Positions 10,903-21,670 of a DNA stretch of 64,000 bases are shown here, in pieces. A model generated the notes under the pieces. It was not told the origin of the DNA. It searched no databases and saw only the letters and a list, made by a program, of their open reading frames with translations. The position numbers and the translations under genes are program-made. This DNA comes from Rachicladosporium sp. CCFEE 5018 (taxonomy: Eukaryota; Ascomycota; Dothideomycetes; Cladosporiales; Cladosporiaceae). The stretch is from positions 919,702-983,701 of the forward strand of contig KZ111141.1 of assembly GCA_002077045.2 (NCBI GenBank). The letters run 5' to 3'. Every line of letters starts with the position of its first letter. The first letter of the stretch is position 1.

Positions 10903-12516
10903 CTACTCCTCATGTACCTTCACCCTCGCCCTCTCCGCCCAGGTCCCGTCCCCAGCCTTACACCTTTCCCTCAGACCATACAGCGCGTCCACGAAGAAAG
11001 GCACGAACGTCCCTGGTCCTCCTGCCTTCTCCGCCGCAATCTCAGCAGCAAGCTCGAACAACAGCACCGCAGCCAGCGTCCCCATCAGCGCATCCTCCCT
11101 CTCCACAGCCAGCACAGCAGCGACAGTCGTTCCCAACGTACACCCGCTCCCTGTGATCTCGCCAAGCAATGCATGCCCATTCGCCACACTCACAGTGCGC
11201 GTGCCGTCGCTCAGAACGTCGACTTCGCCAGTCATGAGTACGACGTTTCTCTCGCGTCTCGCAAGGTCCCTGACAACCTTGATCCGTTCCTGCAACCCCA
11301 ACTGCGCGTCCCCTGAATCCACCCCCCGCTGCCTCACCCCCTCAACCCCAGCCACAGTCCTGATCTCCCCCTCATTCCCCTTAACAACACTAAACCACCC
11401 ACCCGCCATCAAAGCCTTCGTCCCCTCCCTTCTCGCCGCAGTTGCTCCAGCGCCAACCGGATCGAAGACCACAGGCCCACCAACGGTATTATAAGCCTCC
11501 AGCGCCAGCAAATGATTCTTCCGGATCTCCGGGGTGGTGGTGCCCATGTTTATTACTAGGCTTCCGCCCAGCGCGGCGAGGTCGCCGGCTTCGAGCCCGT
11601 TGTTGGACATTATTGGGGAGGCTCCGATGGCGAGGGCGACTGAGGCGGCGAAGTGTTGGACGACTAGGTTGGTCATGTTGTGGGCTAGCGGTTTGGTGTG
11701 GGCAAGGCGGGCGATGATGAGTGGGGTGGCGGAGGTGATGGATTCGCGGGTGAGGGTAGGTGTGGAGAGGGACTTTGCGAATGGCGGAGGTGACGAGACC
11801 AGACCTTTGAGGTGCTTGGCAGCAGACTCGGGCTCCGAGGAGGCCATGATAGCGGAGACGACTGCAATGCCGTCGAGTTTCTTGGAGGCTGAGGCAGTCT
11901 GGTAGAGGACTCGTTGGGCGTTCTTGTCGTTGATGCCTCCAATGCAGACAGTCTTGACGTGGCGTAAATTGTTCATCGCCAGTGAAAGGAGAATGTGCTG
12001 CGCACCAGCAGTGCCTATGATCGACTTCGTATTTGCCTTTGTGGCTGTGGAGAAGACGGTGCCCACGCCAAGGTAGTCTGCACCATCTCGGGCTGCTTGC
12101 AGTGCTTCGGCTTCCGTGTTGGCCGTCACGCCGATGACAGCGTCAGGTCCAAGGAGCTTGCGTGCTGTCTTGTAGTCCATGTCATCCTGGCCGATGTGGA
12201 CTCCTTCGACGCCAGATGCGAGGGCGACATCGATGCGGTCGTTGATCAGTAGTGGCACATTGGCTGCGCGGGTGACTTCATGCAAGGCTTTAGCGATGCG
12301 GATCAGATCACTAGTGTCGCTCGTCTTGTCGCGCAACTGAACAAGAGTGACCCCTGTGTGCTTTTAGATAGATGTCTCGAGTTGTTGATATCGAGGAGTC
12401 ATCTTACCTCCGGCGACTGCAGCTTCGACGACTTTGACCAGGTCCTTGTTGCCCAATATCGCGGGAGTCGAGTCCGTGACCAAGTACAGCGAGTAGTCTA
12501 CCTTAGGCTGAGGCAT
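10903..12516 (-). CDS. THI6: Bifunctional thiamine-phosphate synthase / hydroxyethylthiazole kinase
   Basis: Two exons, 12516-12408 and 12353-10903, are joined in phase 1 by a 54 bp intron (GTAAGA donor, CACAG acceptor), giving 519 residues. The N-terminal half is thiamine-phosphate synthase (SLYLVTDS; GVTLVQLRDK; LLINDRIDVAL; GVHIGQDD; YLGVGTVFST; VCIGGI), which joins HMP-PP and HET-P to thiamine phosphate. The C-terminal half, from about residue 240, is hydroxyethylthiazole kinase (NMTNLVVQHFAA; PVVFDPVGAGATAARR; VVKGNEGEI; GEITGSGCTLGT), which phosphorylates HET. This fused order is the standard fungal Thi6 arrangement, and the length agrees with the yeast protein (about 540 residues). I saw no TPP riboswitch-like core in the leader at 12517-12720. 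Both catalytic domains look intact. Confidence 0.95.
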
Positions 12517-13587
12517 CACGGGAGACTCAAGTTATAATGGCAGAGGGAGGAGAGTAGAGAACGAACATGCAGGTGAAATTCCACTCGCCTTTCTCCGTGA
12601 TATAATATTACCTCATCGCCACAGATCTGCTCTGCAGCAAGTCGCGTGCATTTGGTCGGGGCATGTCTTCGCGATTGATACGGTAGAGGGCTGTTACAAT
12701 GGAGCCGTCTCATGGAGATGACCCGTACTGATGCTCATGATCGTGCCTTGCAGCGGCTATCAGCAGTTCGCATGAGGCAGACCGGAGATGTGCACAAGCA
12801 TCGGCAGCTCGAGTCATGCGCAGCCATTGTGATACAACGTCTTTGTTGTCGCCGAAAGCGATGCAACGTAGTAGACAGCGAAGTGAATGATGGTGATCAG
12901 CTGGCGATCGTCCACATGCCCGGGCGACCCAGTCAATACGGCGTGTGCTATCATGATTCAAGGAGAGGACGGTTCTATTGAGTGGTAGAGTTTGTCACTC
13001 AAGGAAGCACGTGGAGTGGGGCGGAAGTCCTCCACATGAATCTTCCATCGCCGCCTACATTTGTTCATCACTGAACCACTTTCCCACTCCACCAGTAACA
13101 ACTCTGACCTACAACCACAACACCAGCAAGTCACCAGCGCCTGCGATCCAGCAAACACCGAAGCCTGTGGCAAACTGCAAACACTTGCAGGGCCCTCCTC
13201 ATCAACACCTCCGCCACCCACAGCAACACCACCCAGTAGGGACCCTTCAACACACCAGAAGTCGCCATCGAACATCGGGTAGAGTTTATGTATTCGTCCC
13301 GCGCGAACGCCTTTGTAGTCAAAGAGCCCCCAGAGGAGCAGCAGCCATTCCGTATACCGGGAAGAAGCAGTAGTTACACCTACCACAGTACGAACGGTTG
13401 ACCAAGCAAATCGCCAAAAGAAGTCTCAGACACTGTTGCTCTCTACATCTATCAAAGAAGAATACGACTTGCAGGAAGCAACTGCATGTCTTTGCCGGTT
13501 TTTCTCAGCCCGACAATTCGCGCTCTTCTCGTTACGACCAGCACTTCCAGTACCCAGTAAATTTACCAGCACCACCCAACCGCAGCC
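12517..13587. other. Divergent promoter region, THI6 and eIF5
   Basis: This 1.07 kb lies between the divergent THI6 and eIF5 starts and should hold both promoters. The last 500 bp before eIF5 is C/A-rich, fitting an unspliced or spliced leader of a highly expressed translation factor. No coding frame here is convincing. Confidence 0.5.
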
Positions 13588-14932
13588 ATGGCTAGCGTCA
13601 ATGTCCGCCGCGATATCGCGGATCCCTTCTACCGGTACAAGATGGAGCGCATCCAGTCCAAAGTAGAAGGTAAAGGAAACGGCATCAAGACCGTCATCGT
13701 CAACCTAAGCAATGTCGCGCACCAGCTTGCGCGCCCGCCCAACTACGTGATCAAGTACTTCGGCTTCGAACTTGGCGCGCAGACCAACATCGACCCCAAG
13801 GACGACCGCTGGATCATCAACGGCGCTCACGAAGCCAGCAAACTGCAGGACCATCTGGATGGCTTTATCGCTAAGTTCGTGCTCTGTAAGGACTGCAAGA
13901 ATCCCGAGACTGTCATCGTCGCCAAGGATGGCGATATTATCCTTGACTGCAAGGCTTGTGGGCAGCGTACTCATGCCGATCTGCGCCAGAAGCTGTCCTC
14001 CTTCATCTTGAAGAACGCGCCGAAGAAGGGCAAAAAGGACAAGTCTACCAAGAAGGCCGATCGCAAGGCAAAGAGGGAGGCTGAGAAGAACGGCACCCTT
14101 GATGATGGCGATGACAACCGCGGCAGTGGTAATGGCAATGGCGACAGTGGATCCGATCACGCTCAGGAAGATGATGGAGACTATGCTGTCGATGGTGGCA
14201 GTGATGATGAGCTCACGCGCAAGATCAACAGCGAGGCTAAGAACCTCGCCGAATCTGAGCAGAAGGATGTCGAATGGTATGTCGAGCTGACTCTATTTTG
14301 GGCTTAACATGAACTAACTCGAGAATAGGTCCGTCGACATGTCTGAAGCAGCCATCAAAGCCCGCGCCAACGCACTTGGTGACGATCTGAAGTCCACTCT
14401 CGTCATCGACGAGAATGGCGACGCCGCTGAAGATAACGAGGCCTCCGGCAGCTCCTCCTATGACGAGCTCGGCAAGTGGCTCGACGCCCAGGCCCAGGAG
14501 CACAACGGCGTCAGCAACGTCAAGGACGTCGACATCTACCTCCAAGCTCAGAAACTCGGCATCGAGTCCAAGCACCGCACTCTGACCGTCCTCGCTCAGA
14601 CGCTCTTTGACGACGCCATCGTCAAGCAAATCGCGCCTCGCTCGTCTATGCTCAAGAAGATGATCACCTCTGAGCGCCACGAGAAGGCTTTCCTCGGCGG
14701 GTTGGAGCGATTTGTTGGCAACGACAAGCCGAATCTTGTTGTGATTATGTCTGCTATCTTGCTCAAGGTCTACGAGAACGATCTGGTGACCGAGGAGACG
14801 CTCAAGGCTTGGGCGGGCAAGGCGAGCAAGAAATATGTCGACCTGGCTACTTCGCGCAAGGTGCGCAAGAGCGCTGAGAAGTTTGTCGAGTGGCTTGAGA
14901 ATGCAGAGAGTGACGAAGAGGAGTCTGAGTAA
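13588..14932 (+). CDS. TIF5: Translation initiation factor eIF5
   Basis: Exons 13588-14276 and 14329-14932 join in phase 2 across a 52 bp intron (GTATGT donor, ACTAAC branch site, AATAG acceptor), giving 430 residues. eIF5 is the GTPase-activating protein for eIF2 in the 43S pre-initiation complex. The N-terminal domain is clear (DPFYRYKMERIQSKVEGKGN, with the Arg finger region NIRRDI-like VNVRRDI at the start), followed by the eIF2-beta/eIF5 zinc ribbon (CKDC and CKAC pairs at about residues 99-121). A long Lys-rich then Asp/Gly-rich linker follows, and the C-terminal W2 domain ends in the acidic SDEEESE tail typical of the family. The start context is good (CAGCCATGGC). Confidence 0.96.
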
Positions 14933-15502
14933 GGTCGCACGTCTGGAACCTTCCCCTGCCTTACCTGCTCCAGGACTTGGTTGCTGTCGCCGGAAAAGTT
15001 TGCACTCCCCCCTTCACCACCGCACGGGTCTTTTCCTAGCGCGATGGCTTAGATAAAATTCCACTCAATTGTATCCTACGATGCTTGTACACTGCGCGTA
15101 TTTTGTCGGCGCACCTCATATTGAGCACTCTTACAGCTTTTCTCTGCCAAACCTACTAGTATACAGAGTATTTCATCGAGTCCCCCAAGCAAAGCCAAAT
15201 CCTCGGCAGTAAGTACATAACCACGCTGTCGGTATCTCGGCACGTTCGCGGGATCTACCCTAATTGCAAGCTACCAGATTTAGCAGCAGGGCATCCCCTT
15301 TGGGACATCAGGCAAGCCACAACCACACTTCCACCCTGCGTCTCGATACCAAGGGCCTGGCCGCAGGCGATAGGCGAGAACACGCGTTGATGGCAGATAG
15401 CATGGCGTTCGGCAGCTTTGCAGTGCCATGCGGCAGCTCATATGAGGTAGGATGCTCAGTTCGTGAGTTCCTTCATTGTCTGTCGTCGAGCGCACCAGCA
15501 AG
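14933..15502. other. Intergenic region upstream of WSC-peroxidase
   Basis: This 570 bp follows the eIF5 stop and holds the promoter and leader of the WSC-peroxidase gene. No coding frame or RNA gene is apparent. Confidence 0.5.
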
Positions 15503-17665
15503 ATGTTTCCTCTCCTCCTACTCGCCTACACTCAGCTCCTGTCTGCGGGTAGCCTTGCTCGTGCCGCAGCACCGACATGGACTTACAAAGGCTGCTACCA
15601 TGACAATGTGAATTCGCGAACCCTAGGCTACTCCTCTTATTCAGATTACTCCGTCCAAACAATTCAAACCTGCACAACGTACTGCAGCAACAATGGCTTC
15701 AACTTCGCGGGTCTGGAGTACGGTACAGAATGCTACTGCGACTTCACACTCCACAGCACTGCCGTGCAAGAGCCAGAGACCGACTGCAGCATGCCCTGCG
15801 ACGGCAACTCATCGCAAATTTGCGGCAACGGGGACAGGCTGAGTGTATATTCGAATGGCGGCGACACTTCGAAACCCAGCACCAACCCCGGGCCGCCAGG
15901 CTGGAGCTTCCTGTCCTGCTACACCGACTCATCGGCAGCGAGGACATTAGGAACGAGCATGTCACTCAACGGCGCCACTACAGTCGCATCCTGCACCTCA
16001 GCCTGTGGCAAAGCAGGTTACGCCATGGCCGGGCTCGAGTATGGAAGTGAGTGCTACTGCGACGCTATGATCCGCAATTCTCCCGTGATAGCTACAAGTG
16101 GCTGCGACATGCTCTGTGCTGGCAATGTGACAGAGTACTGTGGTGGCTCGAACAGGATTGACGTCTACTCACTGAACGCCGCTACAACACCTCCCACTAA
16201 CCCCGCTGCGCCACCAGCAGGCTGGAGAGCGCTGGGCTGCTATACGGACGATGCCGGGACGAGGACGCTGGGAACGCAGAATGAAGGGCCCGGAGGGTAT
16301 CTAAATATGACTATCGAGGGATGTTTGGGGGTCTGCCAAGGGCTGGGATACGCGTTTGGAGGGCTGGAATATTCGCAGGAATGTTATTGTGGGGGTGGGA
16401 TCTTGAATGGAGGGGCGTGTGCAACGGATCAGTCGACTTGCTATATGCCTTGTCGAGGCAACACAGCGGAGACGTGCGGAGGGCCGAATCGCTTGGATGT
16501 GTATCACGCGGGGAGCGATGCTGGCGTGAAGGCGTGTAGTGCCGGTGGAGTGGTGACGAGCTCGTCGAGTACGGTGTCATTGAGTACGGCCTCGTCTTCG
16601 ACATCATCGAGTACGAGCTCGTCAAGCACAGTCTCGACTTCAACGGCTTCGAGCACGACATCCACAACCTCCACATCTTCGATCACGACCAGCAGCTCCG
16701 CGACCTCCTCCCCAATCCCAACAATAAGCTCGACCTCCACCTCGACCTCGACCTCGACCTCCACATCCACGACGACCTCCAGCACCACAACCTCTCCAAC
16801 CGCCACATCCACAACATGCCCCTCTTTCTGGACCTCAATCCTCAACGATCTCGCGCCCCTAACCCGCGACCCCAGCACCCTTCTCTGCACAGACTTTGCC
16901 CGCGCCGCAATCCGCTACGCCTTCCACGACGCCGCAACCTACAGCTCCAAGTTACCTACTTACGCTCCGGCATCAGGCGGCGCCGACGGCTCAATCTTAC
17001 TCTCCAGCACCGAGATAACGCGGCCAGATAACGCCGGGCTGGGGACATACCACAACCAGCTGACGCAAAAGTATAACCAGTATCAGAGCGCAGGCTATGC
17101 AGTCGGAGCAGCGGATCTGATACAAGTCGCGGGCGCGCTGGCAGTGCTCGCGTGTCCTGGCGGTCGCATAGGCCGAGTCCTGGTAGGTCGGACGGATACA
17201 ACTCAAGCAGCGCCTGATGGACTACTCCCACAAGCCTTCGGCACAGGCAGCGACCACGACACGATCTTCGCGCTCTTCGCGGACAAAGGCTTCTCAGCCC
17301 GCGATCTCGCGGCCCTGCTAGGCGCACACAGCACCTCGAAAGCGAATTTCCAGACCGCCAATGGCTTGCCCAAGGGCATTCCTCAAGATACCACTCCTGG
17401 AGCGTGGGACGTACAATATTATAACCAGACGTATCTCCCTCCTGCCGACGGGAGCATCGGCCGCTTTGATAGCGACATCAATCTGAGTAATAAAAGCACG
17501 ACGGTGGGCAGGCAATTTAGCAGCTTTGTTGGGGCGCAAGGGGCGTGGGGAGCAAGTTTTAGTAGTGCATTTCAGACATTGAGTACGCTGGGGATACCGA
17601 CGGCGAAGAGGAGAGCACTGATCGATTGTACGAGTGCGGTTGTGGCTGTCATGCCGCCGTCATGA
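15503..17665 (+). CDS. Secreted three-WSC-domain class II-type heme peroxidase
   Basis: This intronless gene encodes 720 residues from the ATG at 15503. A signal peptide (MFPLLLLAYTQLLSAGSLAR) is followed by three WSC domains of about 90 residues each, starting near residues 25, 120 and 225, each with the Gly-Cys-Tyr start, GLEYG..CYC core and final Cys-Gly-Gly type loop. A Ser/Thr-rich linker of about 95 residues, built partly from a repeated Ser-Thr unit (nt 16560-16800), is probably O-glycosylated. The last 280 residues are a plant/fungal-type peroxidase: distal Arg/His in AIRYAFHDAAT, calcium-site GGADGS and proximal His in ALLGAHSTS. WSC domains bind glycans in fungal walls, so a wall-tethered or polysaccharide-targeted oxidase is inferred. 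It probably belongs to the AA2 family in CAZy terms. Confidence 0.9.
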   Translation: MFPLLLLAYTQLLSAGSLARAAAPTWTYKGCYHDNVNSRTLGYSSYSDYSVQTIQTCTTYCSNNGFNFAGLEYGTECYCDFTLHSTAVQEPETDCSMPCDGNSSQICGNGDRLSVYSNGGDTSKPSTNPGPPGWSFLSCYTDSSAARTLGTSMSLNGATTVASCTSACGKAGYAMAGLEYGSECYCDAMIRNSPVIATSGCDMLCAGNVTEYCGGSNRIDVYSLNAATTPPTNPAAPPAGWRALGCYTDDAGTRTLGTQNEGPGGYLNMTIEGCLGVCQGLGYAFGGLEYSQECYCGGGILNGGACATDQSTCYMPCRGNTAETCGGPNRLDVYHAGSDAGVKACSAGGVVTSSSSTVSLSTASSSTSSSTSSSSTVSTSTASSTTSTTSTSSITTSSSATSSPIPTISSTSTSTSTSTSTSTTTSSTTTSPTATSTTCPSFWTSILNDLAPLTRDPSTLLCTDFARAAIRYAFHDAATYSSKLPTYAPASGGADGSILLSSTEITRPDNAGLGTYHNQLTQKYNQYQSAGYAVGAADLIQVAGALAVLACPGGRIGRVLVGRTDTTQAAPDGLLPQAFGTGSDHDTIFALFADKGFSARDLAALLGAHSTSKANFQTANGLPKGIPQDTTPGAWDVQYYNQTYLPPADGSIGRFDSDINLSNKSTTVGRQFSSFVGAQGAWGASFSSAFQTLSTLGIPTAKRRALIDCTSAVVAVMPPS
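16560..16800 (+). repeat. Ser/Thr-coding low-complexity repeat
   Basis: This is a TCG/ACC/TCC-rich tract within the WSC-peroxidase gene, including a near-perfect tandem of the six-base unit ctcgac at about 16730-16765. It encodes the flexible linker between the WSC and peroxidase domains and is a likely site of length variation. Confidence 0.8.
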
Positions 17666-17847
17666 GAATCGCGACGGGGATGTAGAGAATAGTCTTTTCG
17701 TTATGTTCATCATGTTCTACGAGGACTCGGCTGTGCCTATGAACTCGCCGGTAATCACTTCAGGATTCGTTGTCCGTCGGCCCTCGGAGCTGGTCTTCGT
17801 CAGCAATGCATCCCCAACGCCTCGCTAAACCCACATATCCTCATCAC

Positions 17848-19299
17848 TCAGCCATTGAAACCCCCATAGCTAGTGTCAGGGCCATACACAGTCCCCTCCC
17901 CACTGCCATATACACTTCCAGCTCCGTACTGCGCGTTCCCAGACCCTCCTAGCATCCTGCCCGTCCCATACGTCTGAGGCCTCCCAACACCCCCAAACAT
18001 CTGCGACATTGGCGCATGAGCCGACAGCAAAGCGTCCGAGTTCCCCTAGAACCCGCCCGCTTCTGCCGTGCCCATACTGCCATTGCCGTATCCGCCTGAA
18101 CTGGTGAAGGAGCTCATGTTACGGTCCTTATTTGTCCGCTCGCGGGCGACAAGCTTGTACTTATTCGCCATGGATTGCGCCTCACTGGTCGCCCGCGTTA
18201 GGGAGGCGAGGAGGGAGGTAAGGTGGACGTCTGCTGCTGCGCGGGAAGCGGCCGTGGCGATTGAGGGGTTGATGGGCGAGGAGGTATCGGATTGCGGGGT
18301 AGGAGTCGAAGGCGCGAGGAGGCGTTGTCGGACCATTAAGGCGTTGATGTTGCGGAGGAGGGCGTGGTTCGTAGTGTCACTGGGGAGGATCTCGGACGTG
18401 GAATCGGTGAGGTAGCTTTCCGGGAGTTGGGCGAGGTAGGCTTGTAGGAGCTTGACGCGCTGCGCGAGCATCTTGACGGCGTTGGCCTTTGCTGTGAGAG
18501 AGGCGATGAGCTGTTCGTCTTCTGGCGATAACATGTGCTGCGCGCTTCCATTCGTCTCTGAGCCTTCGCCAACGGTTTCCCCTTCCTTGCCCTTCCCCTT
18601 GCCCTTCGCCTTCTTCCCATCTTTCGCCCCACTACTCTCAGCACCCCCTGTAGTCGCAGCTTGAGCAACAGCAACCGCGCTCCCACCGCCCTTAGCCACG
18701 AAGTCCACGCCAATCATCTCCGCCTCGCCAGTCTCAACTTCAAAAGCCACCTCCCTGAACCTCAACTCCTCCGTACCATCCAACACCTCCCTCACAGGCT
18801 CATACAAGCTGATCGGCAGCTTTCCGCCCTCCATGCTTGCTACACCTTCCGGGTGGAAAAGCAACAGCATGGTTCCCTCATTCCCCAGCAGCGTCTGTAC
18901 CTGCTTCAGCACGCCCACCTGCCATTCCTGCGGCCCCGACGCAGGCGCGAGCATGAACAACGCTACCACATCCAGCGGCGGAGCTTTGTGCACTTCCTTG
19001 TACTGCTCCACGCGTGTTGTAAGAAAGTCTTCGTCCAGCTTCACTTCATCGCTGTCATTTTTGTCCGAGATCTTAGTCTCGAAGGCGAACTCCAGCGTAA
19101 CCTCGCGGCCATTCTGTTCCCCGATCACCGCGCCTGTGATTGGGCCTGATTGGCAGCGAAGAGTGTGGCGGGTGATGTAGTCGGATATCGTGAGGAGGAC
19201 TAGAGGGTGGAGTTGGACTGATAGAGGGGTGTCGGAGGGTTTAGTGGAGAGAAGAGGGTTCGAGGAGGTGGCGCGGAGGGTGTTTGAGGAGGGGGCCAT
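17848..19299 (-). CDS. csn6: COP9 signalosome subunit 6, with an in-frame TAG before the last 65 codons
   Basis: The ORF from the ATG at 19299 to the TAG at 18048-18046 encodes 417 residues. An MPN domain opens it (VQLHPLVLLTISDYITRH; GAVIGEQNGREVTL; LFMLAPASGP; LLLFHPEG), without the JAMM metal motif, as expected for the non-catalytic CSN6. A Gly/Lys-rich insert (KKAKGKGKGKEG) and a helical C-terminal part (MLAQRVKLLQAYLAQLP) follow. The COP9 signalosome deneddylates cullins; CSN6 pairs with CSN5. In the same frame, after the TAG, 65 sense codons run to a stop at 17848: GNSDALLSAHAPMSQMFGG, then Gly/Tyr-rich sequence. No in-phase intron with a usable donor removes the TAG. The coordinates include this extension; the conservative end is 18046. 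Confidence 0.85.
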
Positions 19300-19561
19300 G
19301 ACTGATGGAAGGTTGTCAAGATGGTGGGTGAAGAGTGGGAGTGTGTGTTTGCGCTTGCAGGTGGTGTTGGTGACGTTGAAGGAGTGATGCCTCAGGCTGC
19401 TCTACCCAAATGGATGATAGAATATTAGAATCTTTCACATGCATCTGACTAGGACAGCATTCGCCCCGTGTGATCAGTGGGAAAGAAGCAGCTGGGCAGA
19501 CATTCAATGAGTTGGTTCATAGCTGTACAAAAGTGTCGCCCATAGCGCATCCATAAAACAA

Positions 19562-21670
19562 TCACCCCGTACACCTCTCCTCAGGCTCCCTCCACTCGAG
19601 CCCCACCCCCTCAAACATTCTCATCTCAGCCTGCACCATACTAGTAGCCCTCCCTTTGCCAATCTTCCCCTCATACTTATAGAAACCCTCCACGTCAATC
19701 ACCTCACCACTACCCCGATGCCTCACCCCAGAGGAGTCAAACTTCCAATCCCTCGTATGCTTCACATACCGCCTCAAATCTCGTTGAAAAGTCGTGCCAC
19801 TCGACCAGCCTTCCACGGCACAGCCGACAGTACGCCAAGGTGATATGATGATATCGACGCGGCGGTGAATGTTGGGGTTCTTTGCTTTTGGGTCGGCTGC
19901 GAGGTCGGCGACTTGGGTGGGCCAGTCGGGGTCTTGCCATACCACGAGGGCTTTGTCGAGGCTATCGAAACCATGGCCGCCTGACTTGCCCGCACGGAAG
20001 GGGAGGGTCTGCTGGTCGCGGGTAGAGTTATTCTGGGACAGCAGTAGCGTGTGTGTAATCCAGCCCTCCTCCTCGAGTGAGGCAACGAGGTCGTTGATGA
20101 TGTTCAGCGTCTTGCTCTCATCTGGGTGTGAGACAATGATGTCGACATCGCCAGATGCTTCTTTACCCCTACGATAGCCGCCGACAATGGTAGACTGTAT
20201 GCCCTTGTCGCGGACCTTCTCGGCGTGAGCTTGGATTGTCGCACCTATCGCTTCGACCTCTTTGCGTGGTATAGGATCCAAGAACTCCTCGTAGTATTTG
20301 ACACCAATCTGCTGCGTGCGTGAAAGCAGCTTCCACCCATACTCCACCACATCATCGAGATCCTTCCAGCCACGCTCGAAGTAGAACTCGCGCGCTGTGG
20401 TCGGACCCACATCCCAGATCTCGTAGAAGAGTCGCAAGTGCTGCAGATCCTCGTTTGCGTCAATATCGTCCACCATACGAATCTTTCCATCATTCGCCCA
20501 CTCCACGAACAAATTCGCGATCTTCGCATCACACCCAGGTAGCTGCAAGATCTCCTTCGGACTACTGATCTTGTACGGGTACGCGGCTATAGCAGCAATG
20601 CTAGTACTGTAAGCTCGCACCCCAATCTTATCGTTTGTCAGAAGTCGAGCAATTTTGATCTTCTTAAGCTGTGCGAGGAAGACATCATTCGGATTCGTCC
20701 GCGGCGTGGAACGTTGGCAAGCGTACTTAACGCCTTGCCTGACCCACGCCGGCGGTTCAGGGAGATCCGATGAGTCGCCGTCGTATTCTGAAGTAGTGGT
20801 GAGGAGGAGGTGGGCGTGCTGAGTCTTCATTGTGGGTCTGGCGGCCCATGTGCTAGCCTTCGAGAGTTCTCTGTGGCCGAATTTGCGCTTGCCGAAGCGA
20901 TCTGAGGGCGAAGCCTGAATGGGTGCGTCCTCTTTGGCTCGCTCAATGATCGACTGAGGTGAAGTGTTCGTCGGTACAGGTGCTTGCGCCGGTGCAATCT
21001 TACGAACGCCCTCAGCCTTGCTCATTGGGCAGTCTGCTGCATGTTCGACAATAGGCTTGTCAATCTTACGACCCTGGAAGATCATGAAGTCTTCGAGTGG
21101 CAGCGCAGATCCGGCCTGCTTTGAAGCATTGAACCACTCAACTTTGATAACTTTGATCAGTGGCATAGTGAATATGTCAGTAGGAGCTGGCTGCGGTGCC
21201 ATCTTCGCCTTTCCATCTCTAAGTAATGTTTTGCGCACGGGAAGGTGGACCAGCCTCCTCTTCTTCCGTCGCGCCTCGCCACCCTCAGAAGCGGTGCTCG
21301 AGTCTTCCAATACAATGACCTCCGAGACCTCTCTTCTCTGAGTTGGTGAAGGGGTGGGCAACTTTGGCACAACCATTACCCCGTCATCATCAGTTGATGA
21401 GTCCCTCCTGACCGCGACTTCCTCAGTCCAGAGACCTTGCGCTCGGAAGTCATACTGAACGCGAGCTTTGCGCGTAGCTTTACTCAACACAATGCCAGCC
21501 TCATAAATGTCGAACGTAAGCGCTGCACCTGCTTCGAGTAGATCATCTTCGAGGGCGTGGCGATCATCCACAGCGAAATGAGAAGCAGAGACGAAGATAG
21601 GAGGAAGTGTCGAGAGATCCAAAGTCTTACTCTGAGGCCCATCAACAGGCGACGAGGATGCCTCCACCAT
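19562..21670 (-). CDS. DNA polymerase family X (Pol lambda/Pol IV-type)
   Basis: This single-exon gene encodes 702 residues. The N-terminal 80 residues resemble a BRCT domain (PPIFVSASHFAVDD; GAALTFDIYEAGIVLSKATRK). After a disordered middle comes the pol-beta-like core: helix-hairpin-helix LQLPGCDAKIANLFVEW, the fingers-side GPTTAREFYFERGW, catalytic aspartates in GDVDIIVSH and a third in RRVDIIISP, the nucleotide-site WSSGTTFQRDLRRYVK and a final GFYKYEGK element. Such enzymes fill gaps in base-excision repair and non-homologous end joining. The architecture suits fungal Pol4/Pol lambda. The length is greater than yeast Pol4 (582) because of the linker. It is divergently transcribed from MTG1, 440 bp away. 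Confidence 0.92.
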   Translation of the reverse strand: MVEASSSPVDGPQSKTLDLSTLPPIFVSASHFAVDDRHALEDDLLEAGAALTFDIYEAGIVLSKATRKARVQYDFRAQGLWTEEVAVRRDSSTDDDGVMVVPKLPTPSPTQRREVSEVIVLEDSSTASEGGEARRKKRRLVHLPVRKTLLRDGKAKMAPQPAPTDIFTMPLIKVIKVEWFNASKQAGSALPLEDFMIFQGRKIDKPIVEHAADCPMSKAEGVRKIAPAQAPVPTNTSPQSIIERAKEDAPIQASPSDRFGKRKFGHRELSKASTWAARPTMKTQHAHLLLTTTSEYDGDSSDLPEPPAWVRQGVKYACQRSTPRTNPNDVFLAQLKKIKIARLLTNDKIGVRAYSTSIAAIAAYPYKISSPKEILQLPGCDAKIANLFVEWANDGKIRMVDDIDANEDLQHLRLFYEIWDVGPTTAREFYFERGWKDLDDVVEYGWKLLSRTQQIGVKYYEEFLDPIPRKEVEAIGATIQAHAEKVRDKGIQSTIVGGYRRGKEASGDVDIIVSHPDESKTLNIINDLVASLEEEGWITHTLLLSQNNSTRDQQTLPFRAGKSGGHGFDSLDKALVVWQDPDWPTQVADLAADPKAKNPNIHRRVDIIISPWRTVGCAVEGWSSGTTFQRDLRRYVKHTRDWKFDSSGVRHRGSGEVIDVEGFYKYEGKIGKGRATSMVQAEMRMFEGVGLEWREPEERCTG

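Noticed and set aside
12517..12720. TPP riboswitch in the THI6 leader
   Set aside because: No recognisable TPP-aptamer core sequence was seen.
18040..18085. A 32-nt GTATGG...TAG intron that would remove the CSN6 TAG
   Set aside because: Too short, no branch site, and it would shift the frame of the extension.
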